From assembly GCF_020905295.1 (NCBI RefSeq), contig NZ_JAJJMM010000001.1:6200001-6264000 (forward strand): a stretch of 64,000 nt of DNA, in the 5' to 3' direction. Below the pieces are notes generated by a model that had not been told where the DNA came from, made no database searches, and saw only the letters and a list, made by a program, of their open reading frames with translations. A program made the translations under genes and the position numbers. Within the stretch, counting starts at the first letter, position 1. Each line of letters opens with the position of its first letter. Source of the DNA: Flavobacterium piscisymbiosum. GTDB lineage: Bacteria; Bacteroidota; Bacteroidia; Flavobacteriales; Flavobacteriaceae. This document shows positions 55,019 through 63,042 of the stretch, one piece after another.

Positions 55019-56365
55019 TTATATTTTTTCTGAATTCAGTTCAACATTATGAGGTCCTTTATTGATGATTTTTCCAATCAAAAGCAAAAACAACATTCCA
55101 AGTAAAAGATACAATCCTATAAAACCTAATAAAGTAAACAAGGTATTACCGGATGAAACCGTTGGCGAAGCTCCTGCAGAAGTTCTCAGTAAATTATAAA
55201 CCAACCAAGGTTGTCTTCCTAATTCGGCCGTGTACCAGCCTGTGGTATTGGCAATATACGGAAACGGCATCATAAACATCAATGACCATAAAACCCATTT
55301 GGTTTCGAATAATTTCTTTCTAATTAATTGAAAAAGTGCAAAAGCCATCAAACCTATAAATATGGTTCCGAGTCCTACCATAATATGATACGCATAATAC
55401 AAACCGGAAATATTGGTTGGATGAAGATCTTCTTCAAACTGATCCAGACCTTTTATTTCCTGATGCCAGCTTCCGTAAGTCAGGAAACTTAAGATATTAG
55501 GCACAGCAATTTTATTATCGAGTTTTTTATCTTTTACATCGGGTTGCCCAATTAAAACAATTTCAGAACCTTTCTTTTCAGTATGAAAAATTCCTTCCAT
55601 TGCAGCAAAAGTTACAGGTTGATATTTTACGACATTTTTAGCCAATAAATCTCCCGTTGGAACTGCCACAATAACACTAGAAATCAATCCGAAGATTACG
55701 CCTGTTTTTACAAACATTCTTCCGAAAGCAACATTCTTTTTACTTAAAATATAAAAAGCTCCAATTCCGGCTACAACAAATGAACTTGTAACCAAAGAAG
55801 CTGCCTGATTGTGTAGATACGAAGGCCATAACCACGGATTCAGGAACAATGCTTTAAAATTCGTCAGAACAAATTTTCCGTTTTCGAGAATTTCATACCC
55901 TACAGGATTTTGCATCCACGAATGTGTCGCAATAATAAGGTATCCACTGGCCCAGGAACCAATCATAATTAATAATCCGGTTACAAAATGCCACTTATGT
56001 CCAATTATTTTTTCTCCAAACAAAAAGATACCCAGAAATGAGGATTCTAAGAAAAAGGAGAACATCCCTTCCATCGCCAGAGTTTGTCCGATGATTCCAC
56101 CGGTTAACTCAGAGAATTTCGCCCAATTGGTTCCAAACTGAAACTCCATTGGAATTCCGGTTACAACTCCCATCGCAAAATTCAGAGCAAAGATTTTCAT
56201 CCAGAAATGCGTGGCGTGATTGTATTGATCGTCTTTAGTTTTAAGATATTTCCATTTAAAATAAACAATGATCAGCGAAAGACCCATTGTAAGTTGCGGA
56301 AAAAGGTAGTGAAAAGTAATTGTGAAGGCGAATTGCATTCGGTCATAAAAAAGCATTTCTTCCAT
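55019..56365 (-). CDS. cydA: Cytochrome bd oxidase subunit I
   Basis: 448 residues. His19 in FHYLFPQLTMG (heme b595 ligand), the GRQPW quinol-site motif near 375 and about nine helices are present. It is shorter than the E. coli enzyme (about 520), consistent with a short Q-loop. A minus -7 match TAAATTTG (complement of 56393-56400) lies 27 nt upstream of the ATG. First gene of cydAB. Confidence 0.95.
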   Translation of the reverse strand: MEEMLFYDRMQFAFTITFHYLFPQLTMGLSLIIVYFKWKYLKTKDDQYNHATHFWMKIFALNFAMGVVTGIPMEFQFGTNWAKFSELTGGIIGQTLAMEGMFSFFLESSFLGIFLFGEKIIGHKWHFVTGLLIMIGSWASGYLIIATHSWMQNPVGYEILENGKFVLTNFKALFLNPWLWPSYLHNQAASLVTSSFVVAGIGAFYILSKKNVAFGRMFVKTGVIFGLISSVIVAVPTGDLLAKNVVKYQPVTFAAMEGIFHTEKKGSEIVLIGQPDVKDKKLDNKIAVPNILSFLTYGSWHQEIKGLDQFEEDLHPTNISGLYYAYHIMVGLGTIFIGLMAFALFQLIRKKLFETKWVLWSLMFMMPFPYIANTTGWYTAELGRQPWLVYNLLRTSAGASPTVSSGNTLFTLLGFIGLYLLLGMLFLLLIGKIINKGPHNVELNSEKI

Positions 56366-56634
56366 AGCGGTATTTTATTTATGAAGTCTCTTCAAATTTA
56401 CCCATTAAAACCTGAATTCCCTGCCTTTAAAAGAAGTTTTTTCTTTTTTAAACTATATAAGTTAGATAAGAAAATATAACCTTAGCTTAATCAAAAAAGG
56501 TTAAACATATTGCAATAAAAAATTTCATTTAATACATTTAATATAAATACAAAATTCGCAAAACCTAAAATATACCTGTATTACTTCAAGATAAAAATTG
56601 ATATTTACTTTTACAAATCTATAGGTTTAAAAAA

Positions 56635-56716
56635 TTAGTCTTTCTTCAAAATTCCTTTTTGTACACTTTCATTTATTAAACTTTCAGCGTAATTCCATCC
56701 CGTTTTTGAATCTTCT
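56635..56716 (-). pseudogene. 3' fragment of a duplicated HD-domain gene
   Basis: On the minus strand it reads GSKTGWNYAESLINESVQKG, then ILKKD and TAA. This matches the last 25 residues of the intact gene at 56930-57523 (GSKTIWNYAEGLINESVEKG, then ILKKE). Nothing of the 5' part remains. The MITE-like element at 56777-56914 lies between fragment and gene. Confidence 0.85.
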
Positions 56717-56776
56717 TAAAAACACTTAATAATAAAAACACGAGAATTACTAACATTGTAAATCCTTAAAAATATT

Positions 56777-56914
56777 AAACACATAGAAACATAGATTTTT
56801 AATCCTTTAAAAAAAGAATACAAAAAAGAAATACATTTCTTCACACATAGCTATGTGAATTGATGCCAAGTGAAACACCTTTTGAAGACAAATCAAACTA
56901 TGTTTCTATGTGTT
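56777..56914. repeat. MITE-like inverted-repeat element, copy B
   Basis: AAACACATAGAAACATAG (56777-56794) and CTATGTTTCTATGTGTT (56898-56914) are terminal inverted repeats, matching copy A at 9288-9470. The interior has CACATAGCTATGTGAATTGA and AAGTGAAAC; copy A has about 45 extra bp between CACATAG and CTATGTG. Confidence 0.75.
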
Positions 56915-56929
56915 AAAAAAATTGGCATT

Positions 56930-57523
56930 TTACTCCTTTTTCAAAATTCCTTTTTCTACACTTTCGTTTATTAATCCTTCGGCATAATTCCATATCGTTT
57001 TTGAACCTTCTTTTATAACGCTCTTTTTTTCATAGACTTTTTTATAAGGTACATCAAACTCTTTCCATGTCCCTCCGTTATTAGAGGTGTTTTGCAATAA
57101 AGGCTCTAATCTGTCCATCGATTTTGCAAATTTTGCTTCGTTGGTTTCACCCGCTTCAAATTCTTGCCAAATAGCAATCATATCATCTGCTTGCTTTTTA
57201 GGCAATAATCCGAAGATGCGATTCGCGGCCAATCGCTCTTCATCAGTATTATCATGACTTTTTAGTGTATCGTATATAAAGACATCTCCAGCATCGATTT
57301 CGACAATATCATGTATCAAAACCATTTTCACCACTTTCAATACATCAATTGGCTCATTTGAATGTTCTGCCAAAACAATCGCCATCAAAGCCAGATGCCA
57401 ACTGTGTTCAGCATCATTTTCATTTCGGTCGCTATTAAACAATTTCGTTTTGCGCTGAATATATTTTACTTTATCAATCTCTTTTATAAAAGCGATTTGA
57501 TTCAATAAATCTTCTGTGTTCAT
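56930..57523 (-). CDS. HD-domain phosphohydrolase (YfbR/HDDC2-like)
   Basis: 197 residues from the ATG at 57523; a longer frame to 57694 is rejected because it enters the MBL promoter region. HD-type metal residues are in AEHSWHLAL (H), IHDIVEIDAGD (HD) and a late Asp (SMDRLEP). It is of the 5'-deoxyribonucleotidase/HDDC2 kind, acting on nucleoside monophosphates. Divergent from the MBL-rhodanese gene. Confidence 0.88.
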   Translation of the reverse strand: MNTEDLLNQIAFIKEIDKVKYIQRKTKLFNSDRNENDAEHSWHLALMAIVLAEHSNEPIDVLKVVKMVLIHDIVEIDAGDVFIYDTLKSHDNTDEERLAANRIFGLLPKKQADDMIAIWQEFEAGETNEAKFAKSMDRLEPLLQNTSNNGGTWKEFDVPYKKVYEKKSVIKEGSKTIWNYAEGLINESVEKGILKKE

Positions 57524-57687
57524 GTTAATGATTTTTGTAGATGTAAAATTACGTAGATTATTTTTTTCACCATATAAGTGATATAAGTTCATTTTAGTAT
57601 AACGTCGATTACACGTGATTTTAAATTTCCTATGGGCTTTATATGGTAAAACGACCCTGTCTTTTTTTACACAAAAATCAAATTTGT

Positions 57688-57731
57688 GTAACATTAGTCA
57701 CCTATTTTAAGCAAAAAGTAGGTTACCTTTG
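57688..57731 (+). promoter_or_regulatory. MBL-rhodanese promoter with Crp-type inverted repeat
   Basis: GTAACATTAGTCAC (57688-57701), 22 bp, TACCTTTG (57724-57731), then ATG at 57759. Matches the TSUP promoter at 51183. Confidence 0.6.
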
Positions 57732-57758
57732 TATTCCCTTCTTTTTAGAATACATATC

Positions 57759-59174
57759 ATGAAAATAGAACAAATTTACACCGGATGTTTAGCACAAGGT
57801 GCTTACTATATAACTTCAAATGGCGAAGCTGCGATTATTGATCCGCTTCGTGAAATTCAGCCTTATCTGGATCGTTTAGAACGCGATGAGGTGAAACTGA
57901 AATACATTTTCGAAACGCATTTTCACGCTGATTTTGTTTCAGGACATATCGATTTAAGCAAAGAAACTCAGGCGCCAATTGTTTACGGGCCAAATGCTGC
58001 TTGCGAATTTGATTGCATTTCTGCGAAAGACGAACAAGAATTCAAAATTGGAAAAATTACAATAAAAACTTTGCATACTCCGGGTCATACCATGGAAAGT
58101 ACAACTTATTTATTGATTGACGAAAACGGAAAAGATCACGCTATTTTCTCTGGAGATACCTTATTTATTGGCGATGTTGGTCGTCCGGATCTGGCTCAAA
58201 AAGCAGCCGGAATGACACAAGATCAATTGGCGGGAATTTTATTTCATTCGTTAAGAGATAAAATCATGACTCTGGCTGATGACGTTATCGTTTATCCTGC
58301 GCATGGTGCGGGAAGCGCTTGCGGAAAAAACATGAGTAAGGAAACGGTTTCGACTATTGGGAATCAAAAAGCGACGAATTATGCTTTGCGCGCCAATATG
58401 ACCGAAGCTGAATTTATTACAGAAGTTACCGATGGACTATTGCCTCCTCCAGCCTATTTTAGTATGAATGTGGCCATGAATAAACAAGGTTACGAAAGTT
58501 TCGAATCGGTTTTGCATAACGGAATGAAAGCGATTGATGTAAAAGATTTTGAGGCTGTAGCCGAAGAAACCGGAGCGTTAATTCTAGATACCAGAAAAAG
58601 TGCCGATTTCTATAAAGGATTTATTCCGCAATCGATCAATATCGGAATCAACGGTGATTTTGCCCCGTGGGTTGGAACGTTGGTTGCCGATGTAAAACAA
58701 CCTATTATATTGGTTACTGAAATTGGTCTTGAAGAAGAAACCGTAACGCGTTTAAGCCGTGTTGGTTTCGATTCGATTATCGGACATTTGGATGGTGGGT
58801 TTGAAGCCTGGGAAAAAGCCGGTTTTGAAACTGATACGGTTCATAGAATTTCAGCAGAACAATTCGCCAGTGAATTTAAAATTGAAGAAGACAAAGTAAT
58901 CGACATTCGTAAAGAAACCGAATATGAAGCTGAGCATATCGACGATGCTTATAGCAAACCTTTGGCTTATATTAATGACTGGGTAAAAGACATTGACCCG
59001 AACGAGCATTTTTATTTGCATTGCGCCGGAGGATATCGCAGTATGATCGCTGCTTCGATTTTGCAAGCCCGCGGTTTTAGAAACTTTACCGAAATCGAAG
59101 GTGGTTTTGGAGCCATTGCAAAAACAAATATTCCAAAATCAGATTTCGTTTGTCAAAGTAAGGTTTTAAAATAA
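57759..59174 (+). CDS. MBL-fold hydrolase fused to two rhodanese domains
   Basis: 471 residues from ATG 57759. The N-terminal metallo-beta-lactamase domain (about 1-240) has THFHADFVSGH (H54, H56, D58, H63) and GHTMEST, of the persulfide dioxygenase (ETHE1-like) type. Rhodanese 1 (about 260-355) lacks an active-site Cys (VTEIGLEEE), rhodanese 2 (about 370-470) has HCAGGYRS (C422). Oxidises glutathione- or protein-persulfides to sulfite in related proteins. First gene before the YeeE/YedE pair. Confidence 0.9.
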   Translation: MKIEQIYTGCLAQGAYYITSNGEAAIIDPLREIQPYLDRLERDEVKLKYIFETHFHADFVSGHIDLSKETQAPIVYGPNAACEFDCISAKDEQEFKIGKITIKTLHTPGHTMESTTYLLIDENGKDHAIFSGDTLFIGDVGRPDLAQKAAGMTQDQLAGILFHSLRDKIMTLADDVIVYPAHGAGSACGKNMSKETVSTIGNQKATNYALRANMTEAEFITEVTDGLLPPPAYFSMNVAMNKQGYESFESVLHNGMKAIDVKDFEAVAEETGALILDTRKSADFYKGFIPQSINIGINGDFAPWVGTLVADVKQPIILVTEIGLEEETVTRLSRVGFDSIIGHLDGGFEAWEKAGFETDTVHRISAEQFASEFKIEEDKVIDIRKETEYEAEHIDDAYSKPLAYINDWVKDIDPNEHFYLHCAGGYRSMIAASILQARGFRNFTEIEGGFGAIAKTNIPKSDFVCQSKVLK

Positions 59175-59301
59175 AGGTTCTAAGTTGCTAAGATTCTAAG
59201 GTTCTAAGATTTTTGACCTTATCTCAGTAACGCACAACCTCAAAAAAATAAACTACAAAAATTTTACCTTAGTAACTTAGTATCTTAGCACCTTAGAACC
59301 T
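59174..59301. repeat. CTAAG-rich inverted repeat
   Basis: Left arm AAGGTTCTAAGTTGCTAAGA and TTCTAAGGTTCTAAG (59175-59209); right arm CCTTAGTAACTTAGTATCTT and AGCACCTTAGAACCT (59267-59301). It fills the gap between the MBL gene and the YeeE gene. Confidence 0.7.
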
Positions 59302-59309
59302 AAAAAAAA

Positions 59310-59879
59310 ATGAATCTACTAGAAATTTTGAGAGAACCTTGGCCTTGGTACGTTTCAGGTCCGTTGATTGGGTTAACAGTTCCTATTTTATTGATTATCG
59401 GAAACAAATCTTTCGGGATTAGTTCTTCACTTCGTCATATTTGCGCGGCTTGTATTCCGGCAAATATTTCATTTTTTAAATACGACTGGAAAAAAGAAAG
59501 CTGGAATTTATTCTTTGTTTTCGGAATTTTCCTTGGCGGAGTGATCGCTGCTTATTTCTTAGCAAATCCAAATTCGGTCGAAATCACACCACAACTTTCT
59601 GAGCAATTAGCCACTTACGGAATCACCGATCATTCGGGATTACTACCAAAAGAACTTTTCTCGTGGGAAAGTTTATTCACGCTTCGTGGTTTTATCATGA
59701 TCGTTGTTGGAGGGTTTTTAGTGGGTTTTGGAACGCGTTATGCCGGCGGTTGTACAAGTGGACATGCGATTATGGGAATTTCAAACTTGCAATGGCCTTC
59801 ATTAGTAGCCACCATCTGTTTTATGATTGGCGGTTTTATCATGGCCAATTTGATTTTGCCTTATATTCTTTCACTTTAA
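59310..59879 (+). CDS. YeeE/YedE family membrane protein, first half
   Basis: 189 residues with about four to five membrane segments. The motif RYAGGCTSGHAIMG (Cys in the transport path) is conserved in YeeE/YedE thiosulfate transporters (TsuA-like). In E. coli-type proteins two such halves are fused; here the second half is the next gene, 10 bp on. Probably takes up thiosulfate or another sulfur species. Confidence 0.9.
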   Translation: MNLLEILREPWPWYVSGPLIGLTVPILLIIGNKSFGISSSLRHICAACIPANISFFKYDWKKESWNLFFVFGIFLGGVIAAYFLANPNSVEITPQLSEQLATYGITDHSGLLPKELFSWESLFTLRGFIMIVVGGFLVGFGTRYAGGCTSGHAIMGISNLQWPSLVATICFMIGGFIMANLILPYILSL

Positions 59880-59889
59880 AATTTCAAAA

Positions 59890-60369
59890 ATGAATAATTT
59901 AGAAAATAAAAATACCGATACAGAAGGAATCAACGGAAGTCAGATAAAAGATTCAGGATTATCAAACCTCAAATACATGTTGCTCGGAATCGTTTTTGGA
60001 ATCGTATTCGTAAAAGCCGAAATCATCAGCTGGTACCGTATTCAGGAAATGTTTCAATTACAATCGTTCTTTATGTATGGCGTAATTGGGAGTGCAGTTG
60101 TCGTTGGCGTTATATCTGTTCAGATCATTAAAAGATTCAACATCAAAACTATTCAGGGAGAAAAAATCGAAATTCAGCCTAAAACTTTCAACAAAGGACA
60201 AATTTATGGTGGATTATTGTTCGGTTTCGGCTGGGCAATTACCGGAGCTTGTCCCGGACCACTTTTCGCTCAAATTGGGACTGGAGTTACTGTAATTGTG
60301 GTCACTTTATTAAGTGCTATTGCAGGAACCTGGTTTTATGGTTTTATTAAAGATAAATTACCTCATTAA
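59890..60369 (+). CDS. YeeE/YedE family membrane protein, second half (DUF6691 type)
   Basis: 159 residues, about four membrane segments. The motif WAITGACPGPLFAQIG carries the conserved Cys of the second half. It works with the preceding protein. Followed 17 bp later by a GNAT gene. Confidence 0.9.
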   Translation: MNNLENKNTDTEGINGSQIKDSGLSNLKYMLLGIVFGIVFVKAEIISWYRIQEMFQLQSFFMYGVIGSAVVVGVISVQIIKRFNIKTIQGEKIEIQPKTFNKGQIYGGLLFGFGWAITGACPGPLFAQIGTGVTVIVVTLLSAIAGTWFYGFIKDKLPH

Positions 60370-60386
60370 GATTTAACATATAAAAA

Positions 60387-60908
60387 ATGAGCAACACAAC
60401 AGAACAATTCATTTTAAGAAAAGCAGCACTTTCGGAAGTTCCTTTAATCTGGAATATTCTTCAGGACGCAATAGAACAAAGACGACAAGATGGAAGCACG
60501 CAATGGCAAGACGGATATCCTAATGAACTTACGATTCAGAATGACATAAAAAACGGTTACGCTTACGTACTCACAGAGAACGAATCGATTTTGTGTTACG
60601 CCGCCATCATATTCGACAAAGAACCTGCTTACGAAGAAATACAAGGCAAATGGCTTACCAATGGCGATTATGCTGTTGTACATCGTGTAGCCGCATCAAA
60701 ACTGGCAAAAGGAAAAGGTATTGCTACAAAACTTTTCAAAAACATAGAAGATGTCTGCCTCGCAAACAATATTCATAGTATAAAAGTAGATACGAATTTT
60801 GACAATATCCCGATGCTAAAAATTCTGGATAAATTAAACTATACCTATTGTGGCGAAGTATTTTTTAGAGGATCAGCACGAAAAGCATTTGAAAAAAAGT
60901 TAGTTTAA
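60387..60908 (+). CDS. GNAT-family N-acetyltransferase
   Basis: 173 residues. Acetyl-CoA motif VHRVAASKLAKGKGIATKLF and IKVDTNFDNIPMLKILDKLNY are typical. Possibly co-transcribed with the YeeE/YedE pair. Substrate unknown. Confidence 0.88.
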   Translation: MSNTTEQFILRKAALSEVPLIWNILQDAIEQRRQDGSTQWQDGYPNELTIQNDIKNGYAYVLTENESILCYAAIIFDKEPAYEEIQGKWLTNGDYAVVHRVAASKLAKGKGIATKLFKNIEDVCLANNIHSIKVDTNFDNIPMLKILDKLNYTYCGEVFFRGSARKAFEKKLV

Positions 60909-60952
60909 AAATATAATCCCGGGATCAGGAATCTAAAGGCGTGTCAAAAAAA

Positions 60953-61726
60953 ATGAAGAAAATATATTTTCAAATCTTCTTATCTGTATTCTTAATAAGT
61001 TGCTCAAATAACAAGAAATCAAATTCTCAAATATCAAATAACAGCTATCCTGTTAAACTTGATAGTTTGGAATTATTTGACAAATCGAGAAACCGTAAAA
61101 TTCCTGTTGCAATTTTTCAACCTAAATCTGATACAAAAATTAATAATCAACGAGTAATAATTTTTAGTCATGGATACGGAGAGAATAAAGGCGGTGACAA
61201 TATGATTTATTCGTACTTAACAGAAACTTTAGCTTCAAAAGGATATTTTGTCATTAGCATTCAGCACGAATTACCTACGGATGATCTTTTGGCAATGGAC
61301 GGCGATTTTAAAGTCACAAGAAAACCTAATTGGGAAAGAGGTACCGAAAATATTCTGTATGTTCTAAATCAATTTAAAACTACAAATCCAGAATTAGATT
61401 TTAAGCACCTAACATTAATTGGCCACTCGAATGGCGGAGATATGACCGCTTTATTTGCTACAAAATATCCCAAATTGGTTGATAAAATAATAACGATGGA
61501 CAATCGAAGAATGCCACTTCCGAGAGTTAATCACCCTAAAGTATATACTTTACGTTCCAAAAACTATGCTGCAGACGAAGGTGTATTACCAACCGAACAA
61601 GAACAGAAAAAATACGGCATGACAGTTCAGTTCACTCCTATCAACCACAGCGATATGGATAATGACGCAACTCCTGAAGAACGAAAAATAATAATGACAA
61701 ACATCGAAAAGTACTTAAATGAGTAA
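60953..61726 (+). CDS. Alpha/beta-hydrolase lipoprotein
   Basis: 257 residues from ATG 60953 (a GTG four codons upstream is in frame). Lipoprotein signal (FLSVFLISCSNN). The alpha/beta-hydrolase core has an oxyanion-side HGYG, the nucleophile elbow GHSNGG, and a late His (INHSDM) with Asp candidates before it. Probably a periplasmic or outer-membrane esterase; substrate unknown. A terminator follows. Confidence 0.85.
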   Translation: MKKIYFQIFLSVFLISCSNNKKSNSQISNNSYPVKLDSLELFDKSRNRKIPVAIFQPKSDTKINNQRVIIFSHGYGENKGGDNMIYSYLTETLASKGYFVISIQHELPTDDLLAMDGDFKVTRKPNWERGTENILYVLNQFKTTNPELDFKHLTLIGHSNGGDMTALFATKYPKLVDKIITMDNRRMPLPRVNHPKVYTLRSKNYAADEGVLPTEQEQKKYGMTVQFTPINHSDMDNDATPEERKIIMTNIEKYLNE

Positions 61727-61747
61727 TTTTTTTTAAAAAATGAAAAA

Positions 61748-61788
61748 TAAAACCCGACACATTTCAAAACGTATCGGGTTTATTTTTT
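61748..61788 (+). terminator. Intrinsic terminator
   Basis: AAACCCGA pairs with TCGGGTTT, then T-run. Confidence 0.8.
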
Positions 61789-61876
61789 AAACAATAATCT
61801 AAAATTAAGGTGGGTGTGCATTAGAAAAACCAATAATGTTACTCCGAATAAATTTCTCTCAAAATTGTAAATATTT

Positions 61877-61970
61877 GCATTTCGACGCGGGAGAAATATT
61901 CGTAAGTAAATCCGCAACGTAAATCCAATCTTTGTCGAGCTTCTCGCGGAGATTTCTCCTGCGTCGAAAT
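61877..61970. repeat. Dispersed inverted repeat ATTTCGACGC
   Basis: CATTTCGACGCGGGAGAAAT (61877-61896) pairs with ATTTCTCCTGCGTCGAAATG (61951-61970), one mismatch. A CTTTGCGCCTTTGCGAGATT repeat fragment follows near 61990. The rest of 61727-62116 holds nothing recognised. Confidence 0.7.
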
Positions 61971-62116
61971 GACAATATTGTATTTAAACTTTGCGCCTTT
62001 GCGAGATTAATTTTATTCTTTAAAAAGCTTAACTTAATGACATTGGCTTCTATCCATAGCAAACAACGAATTTCAAAAAAAAAGACGAGTTTCGTTTTTT
62101 CAATCTATATAAAAAG

Positions 62117-62887
62117 CTATTTCGAAGCAATAATAACCTCTACTCCTATTTCTTCTAGTTTCGTTTTGGTTTCGATATCGATACCATCATCTGTAATCAA
62201 AACATCAATTTTATCTAAATTACAAATCTTACCAAAACCTCTCACATTCATTTTTGTAGAATCTACCAAAATAATTACCTTTTCAGCAACCGAAATCATG
62301 GCTTGATTAAGATGCGCTTCTAATGCATTTGAAGTACTTAATCCAAAATCTAAATGAAGTCCGTCTGCACCTAAAAACAATTTATTACAAGAAAACTGAC
62401 TCAAAATCGCTTCCGATATAGGACCAACCGCCGAGTTTGAGCTCTTTCGAACATCACCCCCCAATTGAATTGTATCTACATTTGCTTCCTTACTCAATTC
62501 TAAAGACACCTTTAAAGAAGGTGTAATCACTGTTAACTTTTGAAAACCAGAAATAATCTGTGCCAGATAATGAACATTAGATCCAGAGCCTAATATGATG
62601 TAATCAAAATTATTAATATACTTTAAAGCCTCTCTTGCTATCTGTTTTTTCTGTTCTACCTGCAGTCCTTCTTTATCGCTTAAATCTCTTTCGAAAGCAT
62701 AAATAGGCTGCTTACTTGCACCTCCATGTGTACGGTGGAGCAATTTTTCATTTTCTAAAAAATTCAGATCCTTTCGTATCGTTACGGTTGAAACATTTAG
62801 TATTTCACATAAATCCGCCACATTTACATGTCCGTTTTTATCCAGTTCCTTAAGTATTTCTTCTTGTCTTTTATTTATAATAACCAT
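62117..62887 (-). CDS. DeoR-family regulator, GlpR-like
   Basis: 256 residues. N-terminal HTH (ILKELDKNGHVNVADLCEIL, VSTVTIRKDLNFL) and sugar-phosphate domain (YIILGSGSNVHYLAQ, TIQLGGDVRK, LFLGADGLHL). It is divergent from glpD with TTTCGTT direct repeats between them, so it likely represses glycerol-3-phosphate use and responds to glycerol-3-phosphate. Confidence 0.88.
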   Translation of the reverse strand: MVIINKRQEEILKELDKNGHVNVADLCEILNVSTVTIRKDLNFLENEKLLHRTHGGASKQPIYAFERDLSDKEGLQVEQKKQIAREALKYINNFDYIILGSGSNVHYLAQIISGFQKLTVITPSLKVSLELSKEANVDTIQLGGDVRKSSNSAVGPISEAILSQFSCNKLFLGADGLHLDFGLSTSNALEAHLNQAMISVAEKVIILVDSTKMNVRGFGKICNLDKIDVLITDDGIDIETKTKLEEIGVEVIIASK

Positions 62888-62972
62888 AATAGCCTGATAA
62901 TATTAAGATTCTTGAAGGTATAAATGTACGACAAAAAAATAATTCAAAAAAAACCTTATTTTATTACTTTAG

Positions 62973-62996
62973 TTTCGTTTAGTTTCGTTAATTTTG
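62973..62996 (+). promoter_or_regulatory. glpD promoter and probable GlpR operator
   Basis: TTTCGTT at 62973-62979 and 62983-62989, 10 bp apart, directly abut and overlap the -7 TAATTTTG (62989-62996). The ATG is at 63043. Confidence 0.6.
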
Positions 62997-63042
62997 CTTT
63001 AAAGAAACAAACAACAGAAAAAGAAACAAAAACAAACACTAT

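Noticed and set aside
57524..57694. N-terminal extension of the HD-domain protein
   Set aside because: It enters the divergent promoter region and has no conserved content; MNTEDLLNQIAF is the natural start.
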